A stretch of 64,000 bases of DNA from Flavobacterium sp. (GCA_016787805.1 JAEUTY010000012.1:1-64000), one strand, 5' to 3'; counted from the stretch's first letter, positions 1-9,303 are shown. Translations and numbers: made by a program. Notes: generated from the letters alone by a model not told the origin.

Positions 1-105
1 TTTTTAACACTTTCAATTAATGGCATAACTGAAAAGCTATTCGAATTATTGTAGTAAAAGTAAAATATTTTTTTGGACAATTTTTCGTGTAAAAATTTTT
101 GTGAA

Positions 106-549
106 TTATTTTCTTTTGGAAGTGAAAAAACGCTTCATCAAATCGGAACATTCATTGGCCATAATGCCTTGAATTACTTGTGTTTTTGGATGCAATTGTG
201 TTCCTAAAGTTAGAAATCCACGTTGTTCATCACGAGCGCCAAAAACCACTTTTGAAATCTGACTCCAATACAACGCACCGGCACACATTTGACACGGTTC
301 TAAAGTAACATATAAAGTGCAGTTTTTGAGGTATTTTCCACCTAAAAAATTGGCCGCAGCTGTTATCGATTGCATTTCGGCATGGGCTGTCACATCGTTG
401 AGCATTTCGGTAAGATTGTGACTTCGGGCAATGACTTTGTTGTCTACAACGATCACGGCTCCAACTGGAATTTCCCCTTTTTCAAAAGCCATTTCAGCTT
501 CTTGCAAGGCTTTTTTCATAAAATACTCGTCGGTGAAAATGTTTTCCAT
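106..549 (-). CDS. tadA: tRNA-specific adenosine deaminase TadA
   Basis: Cytidine/deoxycytidylate deaminase-fold enzyme expected to convert A34 to inosine in tRNA-Arg(ACG). The zinc site is complete: His56-Ala-Glu58 and Pro85-Cys86-x-x-Cys89 (residues counted from the ATG at 549), and the 147-residue length fits the family. An in-frame extension up to 618 exists, but it would run through the divergent dxs promoter and start codon, so the ATG at 549 is preferred. The gene is divergent from dxs, with only about 37 bp between the two starts. The family could also include a guanine deaminase, but the N-terminal PVGAV segment and the HAE/PCxxC arrangement suit TadA. Confidence 0.93.
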   Translation of the reverse strand: MENIFTDEYFMKKALQEAEMAFEKGEIPVGAVIVVDNKVIARSHNLTEMLNDVTAHAEMQSITAAANFLGGKYLKNCTLYVTLEPCQMCAGALYWSQISKVVFGARDEQRGFLTLGTQLHPKTQVIQGIMANECSDLMKRFFTSKRK

Positions 550-559
550 GATGTAAAAA

Positions 560-576
560 TACAATTTCAAATTGTA
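560..576. promoter_or_regulatory. 17-bp perfect palindrome between tadA and dxs
   Basis: TACAATTT-c-AAATTGTA is a perfect 8-1-8 inverted repeat in the 37-bp gap between the divergent tadA and dxs starts. It overlaps the first bases of the dxs -7 box. It could bind a dimeric regulator or simply reflect two back-to-back AT-rich promoters. The repeat is visible; its function is inferred. Confidence 0.4.
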
Positions 577-582
577 CATTTG
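575..582 (+). promoter_or_regulatory. dxs promoter, -7 box TACATTTG
   Basis: TACATTTG matches the Bacteroidetes -7 consensus TAnnTTTG. It ends only 4 bases before the dxs ATG at 587, so a transcript from this box would be leaderless or nearly so. No convincing -33 TTTG was found at the usual distance. Confidence 0.5.
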
Positions 583-586
583 TGCT

Positions 587-2365
587 ATGTCAGCAAATTT
601 ACTTTTACACATCAACAATCCAACCGATTTACGAAAATTGGACGTGGCTCAGTTGCCGCAAGTGGCCAAAGAGTTGCGCGATTTTATTATTGATGTGGTT
701 TCGGTGCGCGAAGGACATTTAGGTGCGAGTTTAGGTGTAATTGAATTGACCATTGCCTTGCATTATGTGTTCAATACTCCAGAAGATTTGTTGGTTTGGG
801 ATGTTGGTCATCAAGCTTACGGACATAAAATTCTCACGGAAAGAAGAGCAAAATTCGATACAAATCGCCAATTAGGTGGCATTTCAGGTTTTCCAAAACG
901 AAGTGAAAGTGTGTACGATACATTTGGTGTTGGGCATTCCTCCACGTCGATTTCGGCGGCTTTGGGAATGGCGATTGCTTCTCAATTGAAAGGTGAAAAT
1001 AGAAGCCATATTGCGGTGATTGGCGATGCTTCGATAGCGAGCGGAATGGCATTTGAAGGTTTGAATCACGCTGGAGTTACCGATGCGAATTTACTCGTCA
1101 TTTTAAACGACAATGCAATCGGAATTGACCCAAGTGTGGGCGCTTTGAAAAACTATTTGACAGCGGTAAAAGAAGGTAAAAACCCGAAGCAAAACAACAT
1201 GATTAAGTCGTTGAACTTTGATTATTCAGGTCCGATTGACGGTCATGATATTGGTTTATTGATTACAGAATTAAAGCGATTACGAAAAGTAAAAGGACCG
1301 AAATTTCTGCATATCATTACTACCAAAGGCAAAGGGTTGCAATTGGCAGAAGAAGACCAAGTGAAATACCATGCGCCAGGTAAATTTGATGCGATTACGG
1401 GAAAAATTCACGCCAAATCGGAAGAACATTTACCGATGAAATTTCAAGATGTTTTTGGGTTTACTTTGGTCGAATTGGCGAAGAATAATCCGAAAATTGT
1501 AGGCATTACGCCTGCGATGCCTTCGGGAAGTTCGATGAAGTTTATGATGGAAGCGTTTCCCGATCGCGCTTTTGACGTGGGAATTGCCGAGCAACACGCG
1601 GTGACTTTAGCGGCTGGAATGGCTACACAAGGCATGGTTGTTTTTTGTAACATTTACTCAACATTTTTGCAACGCGCTTACGACCAAGTGATTCACGATG
1701 TAGCGCTACAGAATTTACCCGTAATTTTTTGCTTGGATCGAGCGGGATTGGTAGGCGAAGATGGCGCGACACACCACGGCGTTTTTGATTTGGCTTATTT
1801 GCGTTGTATTCCAAACATGATAATTTATGCGCCCAAAGATGAAATTGCTCTACAAAATATATTGTACACAGCTTCGTTGGGATTGGAACATCCAATTGCG
1901 ATTCGGTATCCGAGAGGAAGAGGATGTTTGGCAGGTTTTAGATTTCAGATTTCAGATTTCAGATTTCAGAAAGTTGAAATTGGCAAAGCAGAATTACTCA
2001 AAGAAGGTTCAAAAAAAGCCGTTTTATCGACGGGTTTTATTGGGAATAACGTGACGTTGGCCTTGGAAAAGATGAATAATTCTGTGGGAATTGCGCATTA
2101 TGATTTTGGATTTGTAAAACCTTTGGATGAAAAGCTATTGCATGAAATTTTTGCCCAATTTGAAAGCATTATCACTATCGAAGATGGCGTAATTAAAGGC
2201 GGTTTTGGAAGTGCCGTTGTTGAATTTGCAGTGAAAAATAATTATCAAATACCAATTGAAACACTTGGCATTCCGGATGTTTTTGTGGAGCATGGAACCG
2301 TTGCCGAACTGCAAAAAAAATGTGGGATTGACGTGGACAGTCTTGCTCAACTACTTGATAACTAA
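587..2365 (+). CDS. dxs: 1-deoxy-D-xylulose-5-phosphate synthase
   Basis: Thiamine-diphosphate enzyme that condenses pyruvate and glyceraldehyde-3-phosphate to DXP, the first step of the MEP isoprenoid pathway. Visible motifs are EGHLG near residue 44, VGHSSTS, the ThDP-Mg motif from GDAS to LNDN, and the catalytic Glu in GIAEQHAVT. The product is 592 residues, somewhat shorter than the roughly 620-640 of many DXS. The ATG at 587 gives MSANLLLH; an upstream in-frame TTG at 572 lies inside the promoter and is rejected. A 31-bp run of a 7-bp repeat lies inside the gene (codons 452-462) at the start of the C-terminal domain. A polyprenyl synthetase of the same overall pathway lies 7 kb away. Confidence 0.95.
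   Translation: MSANLLLHINNPTDLRKLDVAQLPQVAKELRDFIIDVVSVREGHLGASLGVIELTIALHYVFNTPEDLLVWDVGHQAYGHKILTERRAKFDTNRQLGGISGFPKRSESVYDTFGVGHSSTSISAALGMAIASQLKGENRSHIAVIGDASIASGMAFEGLNHAGVTDANLLVILNDNAIGIDPSVGALKNYLTAVKEGKNPKQNNMIKSLNFDYSGPIDGHDIGLLITELKRLRKVKGPKFLHIITTKGKGLQLAEEDQVKYHAPGKFDAITGKIHAKSEEHLPMKFQDVFGFTLVELAKNNPKIVGITPAMPSGSSMKFMMEAFPDRAFDVGIAEQHAVTLAAGMATQGMVVFCNIYSTFLQRAYDQVIHDVALQNLPVIFCLDRAGLVGEDGATHHGVFDLAYLRCIPNMIIYAPKDEIALQNILYTASLGLEHPIAIRYPRGRGCLAGFRFQISDFRFQKVEIGKAELLKEGSKKAVLSTGFIGNNVTLALEKMNNSVGIAHYDFGFVKPLDEKLLHEIFAQFESIITIEDGVIKGGFGSAVVEFAVKNNYQIPIETLGIPDVFVEHGTVAELQKKCGIDVDSLAQLLDN
1940..1970 (+). repeat. 7-bp tandem repeat (AGATTTC x4.4) inside dxs
   Basis: Four perfect copies of AGATTTC plus three further bases. 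The tract is translated as an FRFQ-ISD-FRFQ stretch that looks like an in-frame insertion after the conserved PRGRG segment. Seven is not a multiple of three, so gain or loss of one unit would shift the dxs frame. Confidence 0.9.
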
Positions 2366-2403
2366 AGAATCATTTTACTGCATTAGTGTAAGAACTACTT
2401 ATT

Positions 2404-2544
2404 GCGATAGTGATTGCAATGGAAAGCCCGCAGGCTTTTGGCTGTAATTTTAGAGGCATTTGGAGCGACCAACGGAAGCTCGAAATAACGTATAAAATAA
2501 GCCAAAAGACGAGGACTTGGAATGGAAAGCGCGGCCATTCGCCC
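2404..2544 (+). ncRNA. Structured intergenic element, family member 1
   Basis: The sequence runs GCGATAGTGATTGCAATGG, then CTTTTGGCT (2435-2443), a variable loop with further pairing, AGCCAAAAG (2500-2508), GGAAAGCGCGG and a closing GCCC. The same layout recurs at 16372-16484 and, in inverted orientation, at 14885-14985. It lies downstream of dxs. It resembles what I recall of structured RNA elements scattered through Flavobacteria, possibly the Flavo-1 motif, but this was not checked. It could equally be a non-autonomous mobile repeat. Confidence 0.5.
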
Positions 2545-2549
2545 TAAAA

Positions 2550-2577
2550 AAAACGCCCTGATTTCTCAGAGCGTTTT
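2550..2577 (-). terminator. Intrinsic terminator of the RND efflux operon
   Basis: AAAACGC-c-CTGA / TCAG-a-GCGTTTT hairpin. Read on the minus strand it is followed by a run of eight T. It lies 12 bp past the pump stop codon. The plus strand offers only four T, so the terminator mainly serves the minus strand. Confidence 0.8.
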
Positions 2578-2588
2578 CGGTATAATTG

Positions 2589-5500
2589 TTATTCATTTTC
2601 TAATGCTAATCGAGCATTGCGTCGGTCGCGTAACCAATATTTGATGCGTTTGACCAAATAGAACATTACCGGAACCATGACTAAGGTCAATACTGTGGCG
2701 TAGGTTAATCCGAAGATAATTGTCCACGCTAATGGTCCCCAGAAAATTACGTTGTCACCACCGATGAACAAGTGCGGATTGAGGTCGGTTACCAATCCGA
2801 AGAAGTCGAAGTTCAGTCCGATGGCTAGCGGAATCAAACCTAAAACCGCAGTCAACGCTGTTAATAATACCGGACGCAAACGTGATTTTCCCGATTCGAT
2901 GATGACTTCTTTGATTTCGTCTAAAGTCAAATCGTCGTGGCTTTCTACTTTTTTCTGCGCTACTTTTTGATCCATGAGTAGCACAAAGAAGTCCATTAGT
3001 ACGATTCCGTTTTTCACTACGATTCCTGCCAACGAGATGATTCCCATCATGGTCATCAGGATAACAAAATCCATATTGGCAATGACATAACCATAGAAAA
3101 CACCACTGAAACTCAACAATACAGTGAATAAAATCACGACGGTTTTTGATACTGAGTTGAACTGTAAAACAATGATGATTGTAATTCCAGCAATGGCCAA
3201 GAACAATGCATAAAACAAGAAGTTTTGGTTTTTACCTTGTTCTTCTTGAACACCTGAAAACGAATATGTTACGCCTTTTGGCAATTCGTACCCTTTTAAT
3301 TCGGTTTCGATTTGTTTGGTAATTTCGTCGCCATTAAAACCAGTCAACACGTTGGAATAAACGGTCATAATTCGTTTTTGATTCTTGCGTTTGATTTGGT
3401 TGTAGGTCGTGGTTTTTTCGGTTTGTGACACGGCCGAAATAGGCACTTGCATCATTTGACCGTTGGCTTGATTGCGGAAGGTAAGCGATTGGTTGAACAA
3501 CACATTTTCGTTGGTGCGTTGGTCTTCTTGCATACGCATTGTGATGTTGTAGTCGTCGTCACCTTCTTTGTAAGTTGAAATTTCCTGACCGTATACCGAA
3601 CGACGCAAATTGAATCCGAGTTGCCCTGTTGAAACACCCAAACTTCCGGCGCTAACGCGATCTACGTTTACTTCTAATTCTGGACTTTCTTTATTGACAT
3701 CGACATTCAAACGTTCGATACCCGGAATATTTTTGGTATTGATAAAGGCAATCATTTTGTCGGCTTCTTTCAGCATTTGATCATAGTCAGAACCCGTAAG
3801 CTGAATACTAATTGGATAACCAGCTGGTGGACCGTTATAGTCTTTTTCAACTGTAACTTTGGCGCCAGCGATACCTTTTACTTTGGCTCGAACTTCTTCT
3901 AAAATATCGGCGGTGTTTACACCACGGCGGAATTTGAATTCGGAGAAATTCACCGTAACCTTTCCTTTGAATGGCGTTTCTGAAGCCGAACCTGCATCGA
4001 CATTCGGATTTCCGGCACCTACACCTACTTGAGAAACAATCGATTCGGCCAAATAATTCTTTTTGGTTTCTGGATCAACGTATTTGCTCAAAATAGCAAT
4101 GACTTGTTTTTCAACAAACAACGTTGCTTTGTTGGTTTTTTTGATGTCAGTTCCCTGTGGATATTCGATATAAGCAATGACCTGATTTGGAATATTATCA
4201 GGGAAGAACAATACTTTTCGAGGGAAAACTCCCAAAAGCATAAACGATAAAAATAACATTCCGATAATTCCTCCTAAAGCCAACCAAGCTTTTTTTCCCG
4301 TTAGGATTTTACCCAAGAAGGTTTTGTATTTTTCTTCCATACGAGGAAAGAAGCTGTGTTGGAAATCTTGGGTCCATTGGTACAATTTGATTTTGTATAA
4401 CCACATCAAGCCAAGCGCAATAAGTGATAGGTTTCCGATAGCACGCGACAATTTCGAATCGACACCATAACCTAAGGCTAAGAAAATTACCGCTAAAATT
4501 GTTAAGATAATCGTATATCTTTTGGCGGCTTTATTGGATACATTTTTGTCTTCGATATCCATCGAACCACCCGTCATTGCTGCGTTGACCACCATTGCCA
4601 CGAATAACGAAGCTGTTAAAGTTACCGTTAGTGTAATTGGGAAATACTTCATGAATTTACCCATGGTTCCAGGCCACAACAAGAATGGTAAAAACGCCAT
4701 CAAAGTAGTGGCTGTAGACGAAATTACAGGCCAAGCGATTTCTCCGATACCAATACGTGAAGCATCGAGTCGGTTCATGCCTTTTTTCATGTTGGCAAAT
4801 ACGTTGTCGACAACCACAATTCCGTCGTCAACGAGCATTCCTAATCCCATTACTAAACCAAAAAGTACCATCGTGTTCAACGTTAATCCTGCGGCAGAAA
4901 GTATACTGAACGCCATCAACATTGATAACGGAATCGCTGCACCCACGAACAACGAATTGCGCAATCCCATGGTAAACATCAACACAATCATTACCAGAAT
5001 GATACCAAAAATAATATGGTTGGAAAGTTCATCTACTTGGTGCTCCACGCGCGACGATTGGTCGTTGCTCAATTGCAATTCCAAATTGGATGGCAAGTAG
5101 GATTCTTTGGCTTTTTCGAGTTTTTCTTTGACTTGTTCGATGGCCGAAATCATGTTTTGGTTGGAACGCTTTTTCACATTCAACATCACCACTTCTTTGC
5201 CCGATTCGCGAGCGTAAGTCGTTTTTTCTTTCTCTTTAAAAGAAACTACAGCGATGTCTTTGAGATAAACGGTTCCGCCATAGTGTTTAACGATGATGTT
5301 TTCCAACTCTTTCGGGTCTTTGATTTCCCCTACAATTCGGATGTTGTTGCGCGAACCTTGTGATACTAAGTTTCCACCCGAAAGCGTCATGTTTTCGTAT
5401 TTTACTGCATTTTGAATTTCGTCAAACGAAACCTGCGCAGCCGTCATTTTAAAAATATCAACGGCAATTTCAACTTCTTTATCATCTACACCTAAAATAT

Positions 5501-6059
5501 CGACTTTTTTGACTTCCGGAATTTCTTCGATATCGTCTTGCAGTAACTCACCGTATTTTTTGAGTTGTTGTGTGGTGTAATTTCCTTTTAAGTTGATGTT
5601 CAAAATCGGCACTTCTTCCGAAATATTCAATTCAAACACATTTGGTTCCACTTTGCTTCCATTGTCCAAATTCGGCCAATCAGTGTCGGCTTTTACGATG
5701 TCAACCTGATCTTTGATTTTGGTTTTGGCATCTTGAATGGTGACTTTGTCGTCAAATTCAACTATTATCATTCCGTAATCTTGGAACGAACTCGATGTAA
5801 TTTTATTCACACCACTGATGTTTTTGAATTCTTTTTCGAGTGGTTTGATGATCAGTTTTTCCACATCTTCAGCAGAGTTTCCGGGGAAAACCGATGAAAT
5901 GTAAACTTTGTTTTCGATGATTTCAGGGAAATCTTCTCGCGGCATGGTGACGTAGGCAATCAAGCCAGTAATCACAATCAAAAAGGTAAAGATGTATACA
6001 GTTACTCTGTTTTTAATCGCCCAAGTTGATATGCTAAATTCTTTATTTTGGTGACTCAT
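2589..6059 (-). CDS. RND family drug/solute efflux pump (AcrB/HAE1-like)
   Basis: Inner-membrane trimeric proton/substrate antiporter that works with the adaptor and TolC-like channel encoded just upstream in the same operon. The N-terminal helix (IKNRVTVYIFTF), two large periplasmic porter regions and the TM4 acidic pair region (MGLGMLVDDGIVVVDN) are all visible. At 1156 residues it is about 100 longer than AcrB. The excess includes a stretch around residues 500-560 with two extra predicted membrane segments between the two RND halves. The start MSHQNKEF lies 90 bp after the adaptor stop. TM4 carries the VDD pair typical of multidrug pumps rather than the DFG-xxx-DGA signature of metal pumps. 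The substrate is unknown. Confidence 0.93.
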   Translation of the reverse strand: MSHQNKEFSISTWAIKNRVTVYIFTFLIVITGLIAYVTMPREDFPEIIENKVYISSVFPGNSAEDVEKLIIKPLEKEFKNISGVNKITSSSFQDYGMIIVEFDDKVTIQDAKTKIKDQVDIVKADTDWPNLDNGSKVEPNVFELNISEEVPILNINLKGNYTTQQLKKYGELLQDDIEEIPEVKKVDILGVDDKEVEIAVDIFKMTAAQVSFDEIQNAVKYENMTLSGGNLVSQGSRNNIRIVGEIKDPKELENIIVKHYGGTVYLKDIAVVSFKEKEKTTYARESGKEVVMLNVKKRSNQNMISAIEQVKEKLEKAKESYLPSNLELQLSNDQSSRVEHQVDELSNHIIFGIILVMIVLMFTMGLRNSLFVGAAIPLSMLMAFSILSAAGLTLNTMVLFGLVMGLGMLVDDGIVVVDNVFANMKKGMNRLDASRIGIGEIAWPVISSTATTLMAFLPFLLWPGTMGKFMKYFPITLTVTLTASLFVAMVVNAAMTGGSMDIEDKNVSNKAAKRYTIILTILAVIFLALGYGVDSKLSRAIGNLSLIALGLMWLYKIKLYQWTQDFQHSFFPRMEEKYKTFLGKILTGKKAWLALGGIIGMLFLSFMLLGVFPRKVLFFPDNIPNQVIAYIEYPQGTDIKKTNKATLFVEKQVIAILSKYVDPETKKNYLAESIVSQVGVGAGNPNVDAGSASETPFKGKVTVNFSEFKFRRGVNTADILEEVRAKVKGIAGAKVTVEKDYNGPPAGYPISIQLTGSDYDQMLKEADKMIAFINTKNIPGIERLNVDVNKESPELEVNVDRVSAGSLGVSTGQLGFNLRRSVYGQEISTYKEGDDDYNITMRMQEDQRTNENVLFNQSLTFRNQANGQMMQVPISAVSQTEKTTTYNQIKRKNQKRIMTVYSNVLTGFNGDEITKQIETELKGYELPKGVTYSFSGVQEEQGKNQNFLFYALFLAIAGITIIIVLQFNSVSKTVVILFTVLLSFSGVFYGYVIANMDFVILMTMMGIISLAGIVVKNGIVLMDFFVLLMDQKVAQKKVESHDDLTLDEIKEVIIESGKSRLRPVLLTALTAVLGLIPLAIGLNFDFFGLVTDLNPHLFIGGDNVIFWGPLAWTIIFGLTYATVLTLVMVPVMFYLVKRIKYWLRDRRNARLALENE

Positions 6060-6067
6060 GTTTTTTT

Positions 6068-6102
6068 AGTTATGAGTTGTGAGTTATGAGTTATGAGTTG
6101 AG
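6068..6102 (-). repeat. 7-bp tandem repeat in the pump leader
   Basis: Five units of AGTTATG (two of them variant: AGTTGTG and AGTTGAG) immediately upstream of the pump ATG, in the adaptor-pump spacer. Length changes here would alter the spacing before the pump start without touching a reading frame. Confidence 0.8.
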
Positions 6103-6150
6103 ATTAGCGTAAACCAACCAACTTATAACGTATAACCTACAACCTAATTA

Positions 6151-7290
6151 TTAGAAATTCAGTTTCATTCCTTCTGATATTGTATTTACACCTTCCGTAA
6201 CAATCACGTCGTTGGCCGATAATCCGCTGGTGATTTCAGTAACATTGTCAGACGATTTTCCTACTTCTACCAACACTTTTTTGGCTGTACCCGTTTTTCC
6301 ATTGGCATTGGCTACTACAAATACAAATTTGTTTCCGTCGGCATCTTCTTGTACCACGTTGGTTGGAACTACAATCGCTTTTGGATTAGTATAGTCAATG
6401 ATTTTAAGTTTAGCCACTTGGTTTGGACGCAACAAATTATCTGGATTTGGAACGCTAACTTCGATACCAAAACTTCTGTTGTTTGGATTGATGTAATTTC
6501 CAACTTGACGTACTCTTCCTTTGTAGGTTTTTCCTAAAGAAGTCAAATAAACATCGACCATAGTTCCCACTTTTAGTTTTCCAATGTACGATTCAGGAAC
6601 CGTAGTAGAAACGTACATTTGACTTAAATTCACAATTCGCATTAAACCTTGTGGATTAGCAGAAACTACTTGACCGCGTTCTACAAAAACTTCATCAATG
6701 GTTCCAGAAAATGGCGCTCTGATGATGGTTTTAGCCAATTGCGCGCGAGCGGAAGCTACTTGTTTTTGCAAGCTGATCATTTGAGTTTGCGCTTGTAAGA
6801 ACTGGATTTCAGAACCAATTTTTTGATTCCACAGGTTTTTTTGTCGTTCAAAAGTAGTTTTGGCCAATTGGTATTGTGTTTCCATACTGGCTACTTGTTG
6901 GCTTAATCCACCATCGTCAACACGACCCAAAATTTGACCTTTTCCTACGCGTTGACCCGCTTTTACAGTCAATGAAGTCAAAGTTCCAGGCATTTCGGGT
7001 TGAACTAAAATGTTTTCTTTAGTATCTACATTTCCTTGAATGTCTAAATAGTGATTGAAAACCGTGTCTTTAACAGCTGTTACAGCTACCAAAGCTTCGT
7101 CTTTTTTTACATTTAATGTAGCTAAAGCTTCGTCAATTTTAGCAATTTCGGCTTGCAACTCTGTTTTTTTAGTTTGTAATGCAGTTACATTTTTAGCATC
7201 AATTAAATCTTCGATACTTTTCCCGTCTTCTTTTTTGGAGCAAGACAAGATAGAAAGCGATGCTAGAGTGATGAAAAGTATTTTTCTCAT
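6151..7290 (-). CDS. RND efflux periplasmic adaptor (HlyD/AcrA family) lipoprotein
   Basis: Membrane-fusion subunit that bridges the RND pump and the TolC channel. The N-terminus is a lipoprotein signal with lipobox LSILSC (Cys near residue 17). A short coiled coil follows (residues ~35-65), then the biotinyl-lipoyl-like half motifs around GQRVGKGQILGRVDDG and IIRAPFSGTIDEVFVERGQVV, and a beta-barrel/MPD region to the C-terminus (379 residues). It starts 18 bp after the TolC gene and is followed by the pump. The lipid anchor is typical of AcrA-type adaptors. Confidence 0.93.
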   Translation of the reverse strand: MRKILFITLASLSILSCSKKEDGKSIEDLIDAKNVTALQTKKTELQAEIAKIDEALATLNVKKDEALVAVTAVKDTVFNHYLDIQGNVDTKENILVQPEMPGTLTSLTVKAGQRVGKGQILGRVDDGGLSQQVASMETQYQLAKTTFERQKNLWNQKIGSEIQFLQAQTQMISLQKQVASARAQLAKTIIRAPFSGTIDEVFVERGQVVSANPQGLMRIVNLSQMYVSTTVPESYIGKLKVGTMVDVYLTSLGKTYKGRVRQVGNYINPNNRSFGIEVSVPNPDNLLRPNQVAKLKIIDYTNPKAIVVPTNVVQEDADGNKFVFVVANANGKTGTAKKVLVEVGKSSDNVTEITSGLSANDVIVTEGVNTISEGMKLNF

Positions 7291-7308
7291 GATTGTATTG
7301 GTGTTGAT

Positions 7309-8649
7309 TTAGTTTTTATTGTATAATTTTTCTAAAGCCGCTTTTTTGTTGATTACATCAAGCATGGCTTGTAAATAATTTTGTTGTGCTGCGTATAATT
7401 GACGCTGTGCTTCTGTCAAATCAAAACTCGACGACAAACCTTCTTTGAATTTGATTTGGTTTTTGTTTTCGATGCGTTCGGCCAAGTTCAAATTACTTTT
7501 GGAAGTGGCCAATTGCTCCAAGCTGAATTCATAATCGCTTTTGGCTTTTTCGAATTGAAGTTTGAGTTTTTGCTCGGTTTCTGTAAGTTGCGTTTTCGAC
7601 TGTTCGAGCGCTATTTTGGCTTGTTGGGTGCGCGCACTTCTGCCACCGCTGCTAAATATTGGGATGTTCAAGCCAACCGCAAGATTCGAATAATTCAACC
7701 ATTTTTGGTTTTGGTTTAAAAAAGTAAACGTGTCAGAAAAGGCGTTGTACCCAAAGTTCAAATTAGCGCCAAGTGAAGGCAACGAACGACTTTTTTCCAA
7801 TTTCAACAGCAATTCCTTGCTCGTCAATAAGTTTTGCCCTATTTGATAATCAATGTTGTTGCTTACGTTGAATTCTTCTTTGAGCAAATTCAAATCCACA
7901 TTGCTTTGTGTCAAAGTGTCTAATTTATCGGTCAACGTCAAATCATTGTCTAAATTGATTCCCAAAAGCAATTTCAACATGTCTAAAGCAATCCGTTTTT
8001 GGCGTTTTACGTTTTCTAACGAACTATTGATGCTAGCCAAAGTAATTTGCAGTTGCTCTACATTTTCTTCTTCAATAAATCCATTTTTGTAGATTTCACG
8101 GGTATCTGAAAGTGTTTTTTCTAGGATTTTTTTGTTTTTTTCAAGAATCAAAATACTTTCATCGGCCAACAATACATTGCCATACGAATTGATGACAATT
8201 TCTTTGATTTCTTGGGCCGTTTTTACTTTGGCGTTTTCTGAAATTTTCAAATAGGTTTTCGCCGATTGTAAACCCACCAAATACGAACCGTCAAAAATCA
8301 ACTGACTTAGCGTTGCCGAGGCTGCCATATTGTGTTTGGTTCCGAAGGCGACTTCAGCAAATTCGCCCGGTTGTCCGCCAAAAAATTCGGCTGGAACTAA
8401 GGAGCGTTGAATTTGAAAATTGTTTTGGTAGCCCACATTTCCATTGATTTGTGGCAAACCAATAGTCGTGGTTTCCCATTTTTTTTGTTTGGCCGCTTCT
8501 ACATCACGGTTGGCGTTAATGGCTGAATAATTGTTTTGAACGGCATGTTCAATGGCTTGTTTTAGGGTAAAAGAAAAACTTTCTTTTTTGTCTTGCGCCT
8601 GCAAAAGCGAGGTCAAGAGTAGTAAGGTTAGGATGAGTTTGTTTTTCAT
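7309..8649 (-). CDS. TolC family outer membrane efflux channel
   Basis: 446 residues with a cleavable signal peptide (MKNKLILTLLLLTSLLQAQ) and two OEP-type repeats rich in Asn/Gln heptads, for example QLYAAQQNYLQAMLDVINKK near the C-terminus. Expected to form the outer-membrane exit duct of the RND pump downstream. It begins 6 bp after the TetR gene, so the regulator and channel share a transcript. Confidence 0.93.
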   Translation of the reverse strand: MKNKLILTLLLLTSLLQAQDKKESFSFTLKQAIEHAVQNNYSAINANRDVEAAKQKKWETTTIGLPQINGNVGYQNNFQIQRSLVPAEFFGGQPGEFAEVAFGTKHNMAASATLSQLIFDGSYLVGLQSAKTYLKISENAKVKTAQEIKEIVINSYGNVLLADESILILEKNKKILEKTLSDTREIYKNGFIEEENVEQLQITLASINSSLENVKRQKRIALDMLKLLLGINLDNDLTLTDKLDTLTQSNVDLNLLKEEFNVSNNIDYQIGQNLLTSKELLLKLEKSRSLPSLGANLNFGYNAFSDTFTFLNQNQKWLNYSNLAVGLNIPIFSSGGRSARTQQAKIALEQSKTQLTETEQKLKLQFEKAKSDYEFSLEQLATSKSNLNLAERIENKNQIKFKEGLSSSFDLTEAQRQLYAAQQNYLQAMLDVINKKAALEKLYNKN

Positions 8650-8655
8650 AGATGC

Positions 8656-9249
8656 TTATATGTTGATTGATAATTGTTTTTCGAGTTCGATAATTCCTTT
8701 TGGAGTAGCAATGGCTCGCGTATGGTATTCGAGTGCTAAGTTTTCCAATTTTATGGCTTCGCTTTCCAATTGGGTATTTTCATTGATGCTAAAAATTAGC
8801 GTGTAATAAAATCGTACCGCCGCTTCAATGTCTACTTCTTTTCGGTACAAACCTTGTTCAATTCCTTTGATGATGTTTTGCGAAAAAACGGTGTTACAAT
8901 CCTCAATTTCGTTGGCCATCATTTTGGCATAAATTTCAGGATAATGTTTTTTGAGTTGATACGCTGGCGAATGATCAAAGCTTTGAAACATTTCTTTAAA
9001 CATGCGTCTGATTTCAAAGTTTTCCTGAATAGCGTTGTAATTTTTAGTTACAATATCGTCGATAATGCTGTGAATTTTTTGGTGAACCACTTCGGTTCCT
9101 TCTTCAATGAGCATTTCTTTGTTGTGAAAATACTTGTAAATGGTTTTTTTTGAAATGCACATTTCACACGCAATATCATCCATAGTCACGCTCTTGAACC
9201 CAAGTTTCAAAAACATTTCGGTAGCTTTTTTGATGATTTTGTCTTTCAT
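8656..9249 (-). CDS. TetR/AcrR family transcriptional repressor
   Basis: Residues 1-45 form a TetR-type helix-turn-helix (KATEMFLKLGFKSVTMDDIA, then MCISKKTIYKYFHNKE), followed by a helical ligand-binding/dimer domain (197 residues in all). It is the first gene of the efflux operon, and its own promoter contains an inverted repeat that fits an operator, so autorepression relieved by a pump substrate is the likely logic. The ligand is unknown. Confidence 0.92.
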   Translation of the reverse strand: MKDKIIKKATEMFLKLGFKSVTMDDIACEMCISKKTIYKYFHNKEMLIEEGTEVVHQKIHSIIDDIVTKNYNAIQENFEIRRMFKEMFQSFDHSPAYQLKKHYPEIYAKMMANEIEDCNTVFSQNIIKGIEQGLYRKEVDIEAAVRFYYTLIFSINENTQLESEAIKLENLALEYHTRAIATPKGIIELEKQLSINI

Positions 9250-9303
9250 TAATTCTTATTATTACTAAAGAATATCTTCTTTAAGGTTGTGTAATTTCGA
9301 ATG

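Noticed and set aside
370..693. Plus-strand ORF opposite tadA
   Set aside because: Antisense to tadA and overlapping the dxs start; no family features.
4522..5100. 192-codon plus-strand ORF opposite the RND pump
   Set aside because: Shadow of the pump gene with antisense codon bias; no domain.
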